Shown in pieces: positions 33,819-43,376 of a stretch of 52,310 nt of DNA; within the stretch, counting starts at the first letter, position 1, and every line of letters starts with the position of its first letter. The stretch is from Fimenecus sp045595185 (GTDB taxonomy: Bacteria; Bacillota; Clostridia; Oscillospirales; Acutalibacteraceae). The notes under the pieces are model-generated. The model was not told the origin of the DNA, did not search any database, and saw only the letters and a program-made list of their open reading frames with translations. The position numbers were made by a program, and so were the translations under genes. The stretch is taken from positions 1 through 52,310 of the forward strand of contig JAZNZX010000030.1 of NCBI GenBank assembly GCA_045595185.1, read 5' to 3'.

Positions 33819-35756
33819 ATGAAAAAGTTTATTGCTGTATTTCTCGCGATTGTTATAGTTATGTCTGTGGCGTTGATTCCTGCATCAGCAAACGAAAAAT
33901 CTCAGGTTGTTACTGTTTCTGATATGGAAAGTGTTTTTGCAGATGGTGAAAACAGTCTTATCGTTTTCGTAACAGGTATCGGACAAAGCTATTCATATCG
34001 TTTTGATGAAAGTTATACGGAAGAAGGTGCTTTCGAAAACGGTACACTTCAGGATTATGAAAACTATGCTACTCTTATTGCAGAAGGAAAGTATGACGCA
34101 AGATGGAATCTTTTCAATTCAATGGACGAAGCATTTTCAGAGTCATCAACTATTAGTGCAATCGTAAATGTGGTAAGTGACCTTTTTGTTTCTGCATTTA
34201 CAAGAAATTGTCAGATAAAAGAAGATGATGTGAATACACTTCTTCGTAATCTTTTTAAGTTCAATCTCGTTGATGAAGAAGGCAATTCAAATCCAAGAGT
34301 TGTAACTCCAAGATACGCAATGCCTGTGTCCGAGTATCCTTGGGCTGAGGGTGAAGACGGTGAAATGCGTAGCGAAGCAAGAGAGCGTTTCTTCTCATCA
34401 ATTCCTTGTGAAGATATAGCAAAAGAAAAATTCGGTGAAAATTACGAAGATTATCTTTATTGCTTTAATTACTGTGCATTCTCATATACATCAAAGAATG
34501 TAGAGGGCCTTCACGATTTTATTGAAACAATTCTCGCTGATAATAAAGTTGGTGCGAAGGATGTTATTCTTGTACCTATGAGTATGGGTGCATCAATTAC
34601 TACTGCTTATATTGACGCATATCCGACAAAGGCTGAAAATCATCTTAAGAGAGTTATCGGTATTGTCGGTGCTTGGGACGGTACGGAAATTATTGCCGAT
34701 ATGCTTACACAGAGTTATTGTGAGCCAATGTCAGCGGACCTTTTCTACAACGGTATCATCGGTGACCTTGTGGGCGAGCCTTGGGGATACCTTGTAAATG
34801 TGGCACTTCGTATGCTTCCAAAACAGGTTCTTCGTGACTTTATTGATATGGCATTAAGAGGTCTTTCAACAGAAATCTTCGGAACAACTCCATCTCTTAG
34901 TAATATGGCACCACTTGACCGATATGAAGAAGTTATGGCAACAGGTTTTATTACTTCTGATGTTGTTAAAAAGGAAGTTGACGATTTCTATGCAGCTAAA
35001 TCAAGACTTCATAAGAATATCGCAAATCTTCAGGCTGAAGGCGTAACATTCTCATTTATCGCAGGCTATGGTCTTCCTTTCGGTGCTTGTACAGCAGATT
35101 ACAGCTTCTTCGGATTTATGGAAAGCAGTCCTGTAACCAACTCTGATGAAATTATAAATATTGATTCAACTGCACCGGGAACATCCTTCGTGCCTTACGG
35201 AACAACATTTGAGGATACAACCGGCAGAGAGCTTTCACCTGATGGCTCACTTGATATTTCAACCTGCTTGTATAAGGACTCAACATGGTACTTCTATGAA
35301 CAGAAGCATGAGCTTGAGCATAACAATACTGCTCTTTCACTTGCACTTAACCTTGCAACAGGTCATGTAACAACAGTTGACAGCTGTGACGACCCAAATG
35401 GTGAATACTATTATCCGCAGTTTAACGGTGCAAGAAACTTAAAGCCACTCAAATGGTATAAGGAAGACCTTCAGAAGTATTGTGAAGAAACAGGTTATGT
35501 TCTTACTGCTGAACAGGAAGCAATTCTCAATGAAGCAGACGAAATGACAAAGTGTACTGTAAATGATGTTGAAAAGGACAACGCAATCATAGAAAAGGTT
35601 TACGATATGCTTGTTGAAATCGGTGTTTATGAACCTGAGGCAGAACCAAGTACTGTTGACAACATTCTCAATTTCAGCCTTAAAGGATTAAATGATGTTG
35701 TTTATCTTGTCTTTGGTGCAAAAGGCTTTGTTGATTTCCGAATTCATGTAGAATAA
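33819..35756 (+). CDS. Secreted alpha/beta hydrolase-like protein (LCAT/lipase type)
   Basis: A 645-residue exported protein. Signal peptide 1-24 (IPASA). LIVFVTGIGQS (about 47-57) resembles the first strand and oxyanion loop of lecithin:cholesterol acyltransferase-like lipases. The nucleophile elbow is VPMSMGAS with S255, and the catalytic His candidate is H516 in ATGHVTT. The acid residue is probably in IAGYGLPFGACTADY or near it. It may deacylate or transacylate lipids or glycolipids outside the cell. AAAGGGGA precedes the ATG. The C-terminus (LNDVVYLVFGAKGF) resembles the amphipathic end of the preceding phosphoesterase in character only. Family placement is by motif; specificity is open. 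Confidence 0.65.
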   Translation: MKKFIAVFLAIVIVMSVALIPASANEKSQVVTVSDMESVFADGENSLIVFVTGIGQSYSYRFDESYTEEGAFENGTLQDYENYATLIAEGKYDARWNLFNSMDEAFSESSTISAIVNVVSDLFVSAFTRNCQIKEDDVNTLLRNLFKFNLVDEEGNSNPRVVTPRYAMPVSEYPWAEGEDGEMRSEARERFFSSIPCEDIAKEKFGENYEDYLYCFNYCAFSYTSKNVEGLHDFIETILADNKVGAKDVILVPMSMGASITTAYIDAYPTKAENHLKRVIGIVGAWDGTEIIADMLTQSYCEPMSADLFYNGIIGDLVGEPWGYLVNVALRMLPKQVLRDFIDMALRGLSTEIFGTTPSLSNMAPLDRYEEVMATGFITSDVVKKEVDDFYAAKSRLHKNIANLQAEGVTFSFIAGYGLPFGACTADYSFFGFMESSPVTNSDEIINIDSTAPGTSFVPYGTTFEDTTGRELSPDGSLDISTCLYKDSTWYFYEQKHELEHNNTALSLALNLATGHVTTVDSCDDPNGEYYYPQFNGARNLKPLKWYKEDLQKYCEETGYVLTAEQEAILNEADEMTKCTVNDVEKDNAIIEKVYDMLVEIGVYEPEAEPSTVDNILNFSLKGLNDVVYLVFGAKGFVDFRIHVE

Positions 35757-35763
35757 TAAAGCT

Positions 35764-35797
35764 TATCCCCATCAATTATTTTGGTGGGGATATTTTT
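35764..35797 (+). terminator. Terminator after the alpha/beta hydrolase gene
   Basis: TATCCCCATC and GGTGGGGATA form the stem, followed by TTTTTA. Confidence 0.88.
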
Positions 35798-35852
35798 ATT
35801 GCAATTTTTAATAAGTTACATTATACTGTGTTTATTGAAAGGAATGATTTTT

Positions 35853-36764
35853 GTGTATAAAATAGACTTTGGCAAAAGCGGAATACAGGTACCTACTGTT
35901 GCAGTAGGTTGTATGCGTATAAGTGATATGAGCGAAAAGGAAGTTTCTGCCTTTGTTGATACAGCATTAAGCTTAGGCGCTAATTTCTTTGACCACGCTG
36001 ATATTTACGGTGGCGGTAAAAGTGAAGAAGTATTCGGAAAAGCTGTTTCACCGTCAATGCGTGGAAATATTATAATTCAGACAAAATGCGGTATTCGTAG
36101 TGGTCAGTTCGATTTTTCATATGACCACATTGTGAATTCGGTGGACGGTAGCCTTAAAAGACTGGGAACAGAGTATATTGATGTACTTTTACTTCATCGT
36201 CCTGATGCACTTATGGAGCCTGAAGAAGTGGCAAAAGCATTTGGTTACCTTAAATCATCAGGAAAAGTCCGTTATTTTGGTGTTTCAAATCAGAATCCAT
36301 ACCAGATTGAGCTTTTACAAAACTCACTTGATATGCCGCTTTGTGCAAATCAATTGCAGTTTGGTGTAATGCATACACCGATGATTCAGTCAAGTATAAA
36401 TGTGAATATGTACAATGAATCGAGTGTAAATCGTGATGGTGGTGTCCTTGATTATTGCCGACTTAACAAGATTACAATTCAGCCTTGGTCACCAATGCAG
36501 TACGGATTTTTCAAAGGTTGCTTTATAGATAACGAAAAATTCCCTGAACTTAATGAAACACTTAAGAAAATAGGGGATAAATATGGTGTATCAAAAACCA
36601 CAATGGCGTTTGCTTGGATTCTTCGTCATCCTGCGAAAATGCAACCTGTTACAGGTACAACAAATCTTACTCGCCTTGCCGATTGTTTAAAGGCAAGTGA
36701 TATTCAGATAACTCGCGAAGAATGGTACGAAATTTATCGTGCAGCAGGTAACATCCTTCCATAA
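35853..36764 (+). CDS. Aldo/keto reductase
   Basis: A 303-residue NADPH-dependent oxidoreductase with the AKR TIM barrel. The tetrad is complete: D47 (FFDHAD), Y52 (IYGGGKSEE), K78 (IQTKCG) and H115 (LLLHRPD). The end (ITREEWYEIYRAAG) resembles E. coli YdhF-type reductases. The GTG at 35853 is chosen because AAAGGA lies 9 bp upstream; the ATG at 35844 touches it. A longer frame begins inside the preceding terminator. It would reduce a small aldehyde or ketone; linkage to lactaldehyde from fucose is possible but unsupported. Confidence 0.92.
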   Translation: MYKIDFGKSGIQVPTVAVGCMRISDMSEKEVSAFVDTALSLGANFFDHADIYGGGKSEEVFGKAVSPSMRGNIIIQTKCGIRSGQFDFSYDHIVNSVDGSLKRLGTEYIDVLLLHRPDALMEPEEVAKAFGYLKSSGKVRYFGVSNQNPYQIELLQNSLDMPLCANQLQFGVMHTPMIQSSINVNMYNESSVNRDGGVLDYCRLNKITIQPWSPMQYGFFKGCFIDNEKFPELNETLKKIGDKYGVSKTTMAFAWILRHPAKMQPVTGTTNLTRLADCLKASDIQITREEWYEIYRAAGNILP

Positions 36765-36772
36765 CATATAAT

Positions 36773-36800
36773 AAAAATCCCGTTTGGGACTTTTATTTTT
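36773..36800 (+). terminator. Terminator after the aldo/keto reductase gene
   Basis: AAAATCCC, GTTT loop, GGGACTTTT, then ATTTTTA. Short stem. Confidence 0.65.
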
Positions 36801-36821
36801 ATAGTATGAGTAATGATTTTG

Positions 36822-36850
36822 TTGATATACAGTAAAATCTATGATATAAT
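36822..36850 (+). promoter_or_regulatory. Promoter of the paralogous membrane-protein pair
   Basis: TTGATA (36822-36827), 17-bp spacer, TATAAT (36845-36850), 35 bp before the ATG. Confidence 0.75.
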
Positions 36851-36885
36851 TATATGATATGTTTTGATAGGTGGTTGAAATAGTG

Positions 36886-38658
36886 ATGAAACAATTTATA
36901 AAAAAGCACACTAACCTTTTAACAGCAATCTTTATAAATATTTTCTTTTTATTGTTTATATTGTTGACTTGTAATGCACATTATGAAATTACTGATGACT
37001 GGTATTTTGCCGATAATATTGCAAACGGTAATTACGATTATACATTCTGCAGTTACTTTATTCAGGCATTAACAGGTATTGTTCAAAAATTCATATATCC
37101 TTATAATGCATTTAATGTATTGCAGGTTGTTTTTGGCTTTATTTCAATGACAACCATGTCATATGTGTTTTTAGAAAGCTTTGATAAGAAAAAAGGCTTA
37201 TTATATGTGTTCATTATTGAAAGTATGTTCGCGGTTAATGTTTATTGCTTGATAACATTTACTAAAACTGCTGCATTTTTATGCGTGGCAGGTGGTCTTT
37301 TGATGCTGTGGGCATACCATAACAAAAAGCCTTTGGGATATTGGTTCTTCGGCATTATATTGATTATATTCGGAAGCTTTTACCGATATAAAATATTCTA
37401 TTCCGTGCTTGCTGTTTTCTTTTGCTTCATTTGTGGTTTGCTTATTAACAAGTTAAAGAAATTCAATCTAAAGAGCATTCTGGAATTAGCAAAAGAGGTT
37501 TTGACATTCAAGACTGTTGCATTGGTTCTTGCTATGGTATTATTGGTGTTTTCCATTAACCTTGTTTCAAAGGAAATAATATATTCTGGTGAAGGAATGG
37601 AGTATTACAGAGAATATAATCCTATGCGTTCTGCTGTTCACGATTATCCGCTACCTGATTATTACGCTGACGGAATGTCAGAAAAGTATAATGAAATCGG
37701 AATTTCAGAAAACGAATATGTTTTGCTGAAAAACTGGTATCTTGATGACAAAGGCTTCAGCAGTGTTGAAAAGTTGGAAAAAATACTTGAATTACAAAGT
37801 GAAAATAAGGATAGTATAACAAAAATTCTTTTCAATATGGTGCGTTCTGAAGCGCTCAATGTTTATAATATGTCACCAAGCGGAATATTGATAGTTTCAT
37901 ATCTTATTCTTGCAATAGCTGTTCTTGCATTATACGAAAAGAAAAGCTTTACTCTTGTGGCAACAATAACCGCTGCTATCGGCATATTGTATTTGTATCT
38001 GTGGATTGAAGGAAGAGTAGTGTATAGAGCCACAACATCCATTTGGTTGGCCGCAACAGTATGCCTTTTGTATTCAGCAGGAAAATTAGAATACAGAGAA
38101 TGGTTTGAAAAAATCAAGGAAAACAAAAAACTTGGTGTAACAGCAGTAAGCCTTATTTTAATCGTTGTTCTTCCGTTTGTGTCACTTTTTGCAATTCAGA
38201 AAAGATTTATACCTCATTTGTCAATTTCATATACAGAGGGTTTAGAAGAACTGGAAGAATATATGCTTTCAAATGATGATAAGACCTTTGTTCTTGGCAG
38301 AAAAGCAGTTCCTAAAGTAAGACCGGCATTTGTTGTTCATAATCCTTTGGTTTTTGACGAAAGCGACGCGTGGGATAACTGTGTATATTTCGGTTCGGCA
38401 TACTATACACATCCAAGTTATATTGAAATGCTTGAAAATGTAGGTGTCACAAATCTTTATACAGATATAATTGATAACGATACAATGTACTTTGTTGATT
38501 ATTACGATGCAGATAAGCCTAATGCTGACACTATGAAGGATGTTGACCGTTATTTGTGCTATGTCAATGAACGATATAGTGATGGTAGCACCTACGGTTA
38601 CGAATTGGTAGAAACTATAGGTGATTTTGGTTTCTATAAAATTATAACGGTTAATTAA
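36886..38658 (+). CDS. Multipass membrane protein, possible GT-C-type glycosyltransferase (paralogue 1)
   Basis: A 590-residue protein with about 10-12 membrane helices. After the first helix comes an acidic loop, HYEITDDWYFADNIANG (about 31-47). A DD or DxD in the first extracellular loop is the catalytic feature of GT-C transferases that use lipid-linked sugars. A long loop (about 220-310) splits the helix bundle, and a soluble C-terminal domain of about 150 residues ends in GFYKIITVN. AGGTGG lies 11 bp before the chosen ATG; GTG 36883 is an alternative. The next gene, 29 bp on, is a paralogue. Function is inferred from topology only. Confidence 0.6.
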   Translation: MKQFIKKHTNLLTAIFINIFFLLFILLTCNAHYEITDDWYFADNIANGNYDYTFCSYFIQALTGIVQKFIYPYNAFNVLQVVFGFISMTTMSYVFLESFDKKKGLLYVFIIESMFAVNVYCLITFTKTAAFLCVAGGLLMLWAYHNKKPLGYWFFGIILIIFGSFYRYKIFYSVLAVFFCFICGLLINKLKKFNLKSILELAKEVLTFKTVALVLAMVLLVFSINLVSKEIIYSGEGMEYYREYNPMRSAVHDYPLPDYYADGMSEKYNEIGISENEYVLLKNWYLDDKGFSSVEKLEKILELQSENKDSITKILFNMVRSEALNVYNMSPSGILIVSYLILAIAVLALYEKKSFTLVATITAAIGILYLYLWIEGRVVYRATTSIWLAATVCLLYSAGKLEYREWFEKIKENKKLGVTAVSLILIVVLPFVSLFAIQKRFIPHLSISYTEGLEELEEYMLSNDDKTFVLGRKAVPKVRPAFVVHNPLVFDESDAWDNCVYFGSAYYTHPSYIEMLENVGVTNLYTDIIDNDTMYFVDYYDADKPNADTMKDVDRYLCYVNERYSDGSTYGYELVETIGDFGFYKIITVN

Positions 38659-38687
38659 AAAATGGTTTTTGGTTTGAGGTTATTATA

Positions 38688-40433
38688 GTGAATTTTATAA
38701 AGAAACATTCAAAACTTTTAATATCTTTATTTGCTAATATATTCTTTTTAGCTTTTATTGTTTTGTTGTGCGGAACAAGTTACGAGTTATCGGACGACTG
38801 GTTTTTTGCAGAAAATATAGCAAACGGATATTATGACTACACATTTTGCAATTATTTTATACAAGTATTGTCAGGTGTGATTCAGCAGGTAATTTACCCT
38901 GTTAATGCCTTTATGTTATTGCAAATGGTTTTTGGCTTTGTTGCAATGACAACAATCGGATATATCTTTTTGGATACATTTGATTTTAAAAAGGGACTAT
39001 TATATCTCCTTATAATTGAAGGCTTGTTTGCAGTTAACATTTATTCATTGGTTACATTTACAAAAACTGCAGCGATTCTTATAACTGCAGGCGGACTTAT
39101 GATGCTGTGGTCATATCACAATAAAAAGCATTTAGGATATTGGTTTTATGGTATTGCTTTAGTAATATTAGGTAGTTTTTATAGATTTAAAATATTCTAT
39201 TCAATTCTTGCGGTTTTCTTTTTCTTTATCTGTGGTCTTCTTTTAAACAGACTTGAAAAATTCAATATAAAAAGTATTCTCGCATTGGCAAAGGAAGTCC
39301 TGACGGTAAAAACCGTTTCAATAGTCCTTGCGATGATTATTCTCGTATTTTCATTTAATATTGTTTCAAGAGAAATCATATATTCAGATGAGAGTATGGA
39401 GTTTTATAAAGAATACAATTCCTTGCGTTCTTCGGTCGTTGACTATGCAATGCCAAATTTTAATGACCCTGATGTTATAAAGAAATTTGCGGAAATCGGT
39501 ATTTCTGCAAATGACATTGAGATGATGCGTTTATGGTATTTGGATGACCAAGGATACGCAGATATTGAAACTCTTACAAAAATATGTGAAATTCAAAATG
39601 CAGAAGGACAAGTTTGGTATAAGTCAGTTGTTAATATTTTCGTGGTCAGAGTAATGGAAATATTTCGTTTTTCTCCTGAAGGAATACTTATACTTGCTTT
39701 CTTAATTTTAGCCATTGTGACATTGCTTTTACATAAGATAAAAATCATAATTCCTGTCGGTTCATTGGTTTTGGCAATTGGTACTTTGTATTCATATCTT
39801 GCAATAACAGGCAGATGTAATTATCGAGCAGCCTTTTCCATTTGGTTTGCAGCAACAGCATGTCTTTTGTATTTAAATCGATATACAGAATTTAAAGAAA
39901 AAACAGGGAAAAAAAGTACGAGTTATAATGCTGTTATAATTGCTTTTATGGTTGTTTTTTCAATTGTATTTATGCTTGTTACTATGAAGGTAACAGTACC
40001 AGAACTTGCACAGAGAGAAGATGAAGATTATGTTCAGTTACAAGAATATATCAACTCATCAAAGGATAAAACTTTTGCTTTGAGTAGATTTGCATATCTT
40101 TCAGTAAGAAATGCTACAAAAATGGATAACATATTGTTATTGCAAGAGAATGAAGCATTTGATAAGTGCGTATATTTCGGAACTCCTTATTACGGTCATC
40201 CGCGATATAACGAATTGCTTTCTAATAAGGGAATTGAAAACCTTTATACAGACATAATTGATAATGAAAATCTTTATTTTGTAGAAATGGAGTTTGAAAC
40301 AGGTATAAGTAATGTTGATGTTTTTACAACTTATCTTAATGAGCAGTACGGACGGGATAATATAATATATAAATATGAATTGGTAGATGCTGTTGAGCAA
40401 TTTAGTATTTATAGAATTATAACTGAGAATTAA
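38688..40433 (+). CDS. Multipass membrane protein, possible GT-C-type glycosyltransferase (paralogue 2)
   Basis: A 581-residue protein that aligns along its whole length with the preceding gene: SYELSDDWFFAENIANGYY, FTKTAA, GYWFYGIAL, KSILALAKEVLTVKT and the tail IENLYTDIIDNENLYFVE all recur. This is a tandem gene duplication with fairly strong divergence in the long loop (about 215-305) and the C-terminal domain. The GTG start has GAGGTTATTATA upstream. The acidic DDW motif is kept in both copies, so both are probably active. A strong bidirectional terminator follows. Confidence 0.6.
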   Translation: MNFIKKHSKLLISLFANIFFLAFIVLLCGTSYELSDDWFFAENIANGYYDYTFCNYFIQVLSGVIQQVIYPVNAFMLLQMVFGFVAMTTIGYIFLDTFDFKKGLLYLLIIEGLFAVNIYSLVTFTKTAAILITAGGLMMLWSYHNKKHLGYWFYGIALVILGSFYRFKIFYSILAVFFFFICGLLLNRLEKFNIKSILALAKEVLTVKTVSIVLAMIILVFSFNIVSREIIYSDESMEFYKEYNSLRSSVVDYAMPNFNDPDVIKKFAEIGISANDIEMMRLWYLDDQGYADIETLTKICEIQNAEGQVWYKSVVNIFVVRVMEIFRFSPEGILILAFLILAIVTLLLHKIKIIIPVGSLVLAIGTLYSYLAITGRCNYRAAFSIWFAATACLLYLNRYTEFKEKTGKKSTSYNAVIIAFMVVFSIVFMLVTMKVTVPELAQREDEDYVQLQEYINSSKDKTFALSRFAYLSVRNATKMDNILLLQENEAFDKCVYFGTPYYGHPRYNELLSNKGIENLYTDIIDNENLYFVEMEFETGISNVDVFTTYLNEQYGRDNIIYKYELVDAVEQFSIYRIITEN

Positions 40434-40452
40434 AAACCTTTATATGTAAAAC

Positions 40453-40501
40453 AACAGACAAAAATCTGCCAACAAAAATGAAGGCAGATTTTTGTCTGTT
40501 T
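40453..40501. terminator. Strong bidirectional terminator
   Basis: An 18-bp perfect stem: AACAGACAAAAATCTGCC (40453-40470) and its complement (40483-40500). It separates the convergent genes at 40433 and 40513. Confidence 0.9.
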
Positions 40502-40512
40502 ATTAACAATTT

Positions 40513-41685
40513 TTATTTTAAACAATAGGCACCTAACAAGATTGACCTAAAATAAACAGCCCCTGACAGAAGATGTGATATAAGTAAAATTGTTCCAATA
40601 ATTAAATAAAGTTTATTTTTATTTTTATAATTAATTAAGTTGTCTGCAAATCGTGATAGAGAAATAAGAAATAAGAAGAAGGCTGCACCATACAATCCCC
40701 AATAAAAGTTTCCGTGAGTTGCTCTAGGACCAGTTTCTGTAAATATTATACATATAGCTAATTGGATTGCATACATAAGATAAATAAATCTTTCTGTGCG
40801 GAAGAGCTTTTTGCGATTAAAAATTGCAACAAGAGTGGGAAATGCAAGTCCACAGAAAAGTTTGAGTGCAGTTTGAGTGAGACCATATCCAAAGAATAAT
40901 TTACCCCATACAAGTGAAATTCCCGAACCACCATCTTCAACAGGTTTGTTGTACAGAATCATCGACTGATACAACATTACAAATAATGAAGGAAAGACTA
41001 CACAACCTAAAGCGACCATTTTTGAAAAAGGCTTTAATTTAAATTTTGTTCTTACAAAATCAATTATAAGGAATATAAGTAATGTTAATGCAAATCCGTA
41101 GAAGAAACTTGGTTTTACTGAAGTGGAAAGGGCGAGAGAAAGCGCAAGCAATATCCATTGCTTCCAACTTATTTTGTCAAGATATGATTCAAATATCTTA
41201 AAGAAAACCAACATAGCAATAACGGCAAGTAATCTCATTGCTGAATAAGTAATGTTATGGTGTGGTTGTGATACAATTTGACGAAGGTAAAAGTAATTGT
41301 AAATTTTAGGTATGCATATTCCAGTAATAAAAATAGAAGGAAATGATATGATGGCAGAAATGAAATAATCATTTCTTTTGTATAGTGAATCAATAAATTT
41401 AGCAGAAATTAACCATGTGCCTATGGAGATGATGGTTTCAAGAACAGCAATCGGGAAAGTTGATTTGAATATATAATGAAGAATTTCAATAATTCGATAC
41501 AGAATCGAATAACCGTTACCACTAGTTGCGATTCTTATGTGTGATGAAATATCTGACCAGTATTGTTTACTTGTTGAGTGTATCTGAGCATTATAAAAAT
41601 ATAAAAAAATAGCAGACAAACCGATTATTGCAATAATGAGCAGTACTTTTTCCACAGTGAGATTGCGCTTAAGTTTCAGATTCAT
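40513..41685 (-). CDS. Multipass membrane protein of unknown function
   Basis: A 390-residue protein with about 9-10 membrane helices. After helix 1, the loop QYWSDISSHIRIATSGNGYS contains Asp and His residues reminiscent of GT-C or EpsG-like polysaccharide proteins. RQIVSQPHHNITYSAMR and GPRATHGNFYWGLYG are further conserved-looking loops. It is not similar to the tandem pair beside it. AAGGAAG precedes the ATG and it has its own promoter. A role in surface glycan assembly is plausible but unproven. Confidence 0.6.
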   Translation of the reverse strand: MNLKLKRNLTVEKVLLIIAIIGLSAIFLYFYNAQIHSTSKQYWSDISSHIRIATSGNGYSILYRIIEILHYIFKSTFPIAVLETIISIGTWLISAKFIDSLYKRNDYFISAIISFPSIFITGICIPKIYNYFYLRQIVSQPHHNITYSAMRLLAVIAMLVFFKIFESYLDKISWKQWILLALSLALSTSVKPSFFYGFALTLLIFLIIDFVRTKFKLKPFSKMVALGCVVFPSLFVMLYQSMILYNKPVEDGGSGISLVWGKLFFGYGLTQTALKLFCGLAFPTLVAIFNRKKLFRTERFIYLMYAIQLAICIIFTETGPRATHGNFYWGLYGAAFFLFLISLSRFADNLINYKNKNKLYLIIGTILLISHLLSGAVYFRSILLGAYCLK

Positions 41686-41715
41686 ATCATTACTTCCTTT
41701 GTAAAAGTTAAACTC

Positions 41716-41744
41716 ATTTTATCACAACAAATGATTTTTGTCAA
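41716..41744 (-). promoter_or_regulatory. Promoter of the minus-strand membrane protein
   Basis: Minus-strand TTGACA (complement of 41739-41744), 17-bp spacer, TAAAAT (complement of 41716-41721). Confidence 0.8.
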
Positions 41745-41800
41745 AATAAAGGGCATAAAAATTATAAGCGTATTTATGATGGAATGTGTTGTTATTTCTA

Positions 41801-41830
41801 TTGACAAAATATACCGAAAAAATGTATAAT
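41801..41830 (+). promoter_or_regulatory. Promoter of the SDR pair
   Basis: TTGACA (41801-41806), 18-bp spacer, TATAAT (41825-41830), 37 bp before the first ATG. Confidence 0.85.
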
Positions 41831-41867
41831 TACTTTGTATGAAATTATTAAAAGTGGGGGTATTCCT

Positions 41868-43376
41868 ATGCAGAAAAAGACCGTAGCTCTTACAGGTTCC
41901 TCAGGTACAATGGGATGGGCCGGTTTCCAGGAGCTTTATGCAAAAAAAGATAAGTACAACATTGTTGTTCTTAATCGTGGCAGTAAGAAAAACCGTGAAA
42001 AATTTGCGGCTTATGAAAATGACCCGGCAGTTAAACTTGTTTGGGGCGACCTTACAAATTACGAAGATGTTCTCGAAATGGTAACAGGTGCTGACTATGT
42101 TCTTCACGTTGGTGGTATGGTTTCTCCTGCTGCTGACTATTATCCTGTAAAGACACAGAAGACAAATGTTGCTGCTGCACAGAACATTGTTAAGGCTATT
42201 AAGGCACAGCCTGACCCTGATGCAGTTAAAGTGGTTTACATAGGTACAGTTGCTGAAACAGGTGACAGAAATGCTCCTGTACATTGGGCAAGAACAGGTG
42301 ACCCTATCAAAATCAGCGTTTATGACCACTATGCAATCAGTAAGGTAAAGGCTGAAGCAGTTTTTGCTGAATCAGGTCTTAAATATTGGGTATCTCTTCG
42401 TCAGTCAGGTATTCTTTATCCTGCAATCCTTAAGAATATGGAACCAATTATGTACCATGTTCCAATCAACGGTGTTCTTGAATGGGCAACTGTTGAGGAT
42501 TCAGGTCGTCTTCTTGCAAATGTTTGCGGTGACGATATTCCTGAAGAATTCTGGAGAAACTTCTACAACATCGGTTCAGGTGAAGAATACAGAATTACAA
42601 ACTTCGAGTTTGAAGAACTTCTTCTTGGTACACTCGGACTCGGTTCTCCAAAGAAACTTTTCGACCCACATTGGTTCACAACTCGTAACTTCCACGGTCA
42701 GTGGTATTATGATGGTGACAAACTTGAAAAGTATTGCCACTTCCGTGCTAATATTCCTGTTAAACAGTATTTCAAAAATATGATGAACAATGTTGAATGG
42801 TTCTATAAGCTTGCATTCCTTGCAAAACCATTTGCATTTGCTGTTAAGCCATTTATGAAGAAAATTGCTCAAACTCCTGAATATGGTACAATCTGGTGGG
42901 CAGAAAATAAAGTTGATGTAAGAATGAAGGCATATTATGGCAGCATGGAAGAATATGAAAAGCTTCCAAGAAAATGGGAAGATTTTGAAATTATTATTCC
43001 ATCAAAGAAGACAACTGCTGATGATGTTATAGTTCTTAATCACGGTTATGACGAAACAAAACCATTTGATTCTCTTACTCTTGAAGACCTTCAGAAGGCT
43101 GCTGAATTCAGAGGCGGTAAGTGCCTTGCAACTGAAATCGTTGATATGTACACACCTGTTAAATGGGTAAGTGCAAGAGGTAACGAATTCGAAATGTCAC
43201 CAAACCTTGTTCTCAAGGGTGGTCATTGGTGTCCACAGGAACTTCCTTGGCCATGGGATTATGACGAGGAAGCAAGAATCAACCCATTCTTTGCTCAGGT
43301 TTGGGACCGTCAGGGTGAAAATAATGTTTATGGTCCTGAAATCTTTGATAACTTTAAGGAGAAGGTAACAGAATGA
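41868..43376 (+). CDS. NAD(P)-dependent epimerase/dehydratase (extended SDR), long form
   Basis: A 502-residue protein. The Rossmann glycine motif is GSSGTMG (10-16) and the catalytic YxxxK is Y155-K159 (YDHYAISK), so the enzyme should be active. After the SDR core (to about 330) comes an extension of about 170 residues with YGTIWWAENKVD and CLATEIVDMYTPVKWVSARGN, which I do not recognise. GTGGGGG precedes the ATG at 41868; an upstream in-frame start lies in the leader. It overlaps the next SDR gene by four bases. The pair probably works on one substrate, such as a sugar nucleotide, sterol or hydroxy acid. Confidence 0.8.
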   Translation: MQKKTVALTGSSGTMGWAGFQELYAKKDKYNIVVLNRGSKKNREKFAAYENDPAVKLVWGDLTNYEDVLEMVTGADYVLHVGGMVSPAADYYPVKTQKTNVAAAQNIVKAIKAQPDPDAVKVVYIGTVAETGDRNAPVHWARTGDPIKISVYDHYAISKVKAEAVFAESGLKYWVSLRQSGILYPAILKNMEPIMYHVPINGVLEWATVEDSGRLLANVCGDDIPEEFWRNFYNIGSGEEYRITNFEFEELLLGTLGLGSPKKLFDPHWFTTRNFHGQWYYDGDKLEKYCHFRANIPVKQYFKNMMNNVEWFYKLAFLAKPFAFAVKPFMKKIAQTPEYGTIWWAENKVDVRMKAYYGSMEEYEKLPRKWEDFEIIIPSKKTTADDVIVLNHGYDETKPFDSLTLEDLQKAAEFRGGKCLATEIVDMYTPVKWVSARGNEFEMSPNLVLKGGHWCPQELPWPWDYDEEARINPFFAQVWDRQGENNVYGPEIFDNFKEKVTE

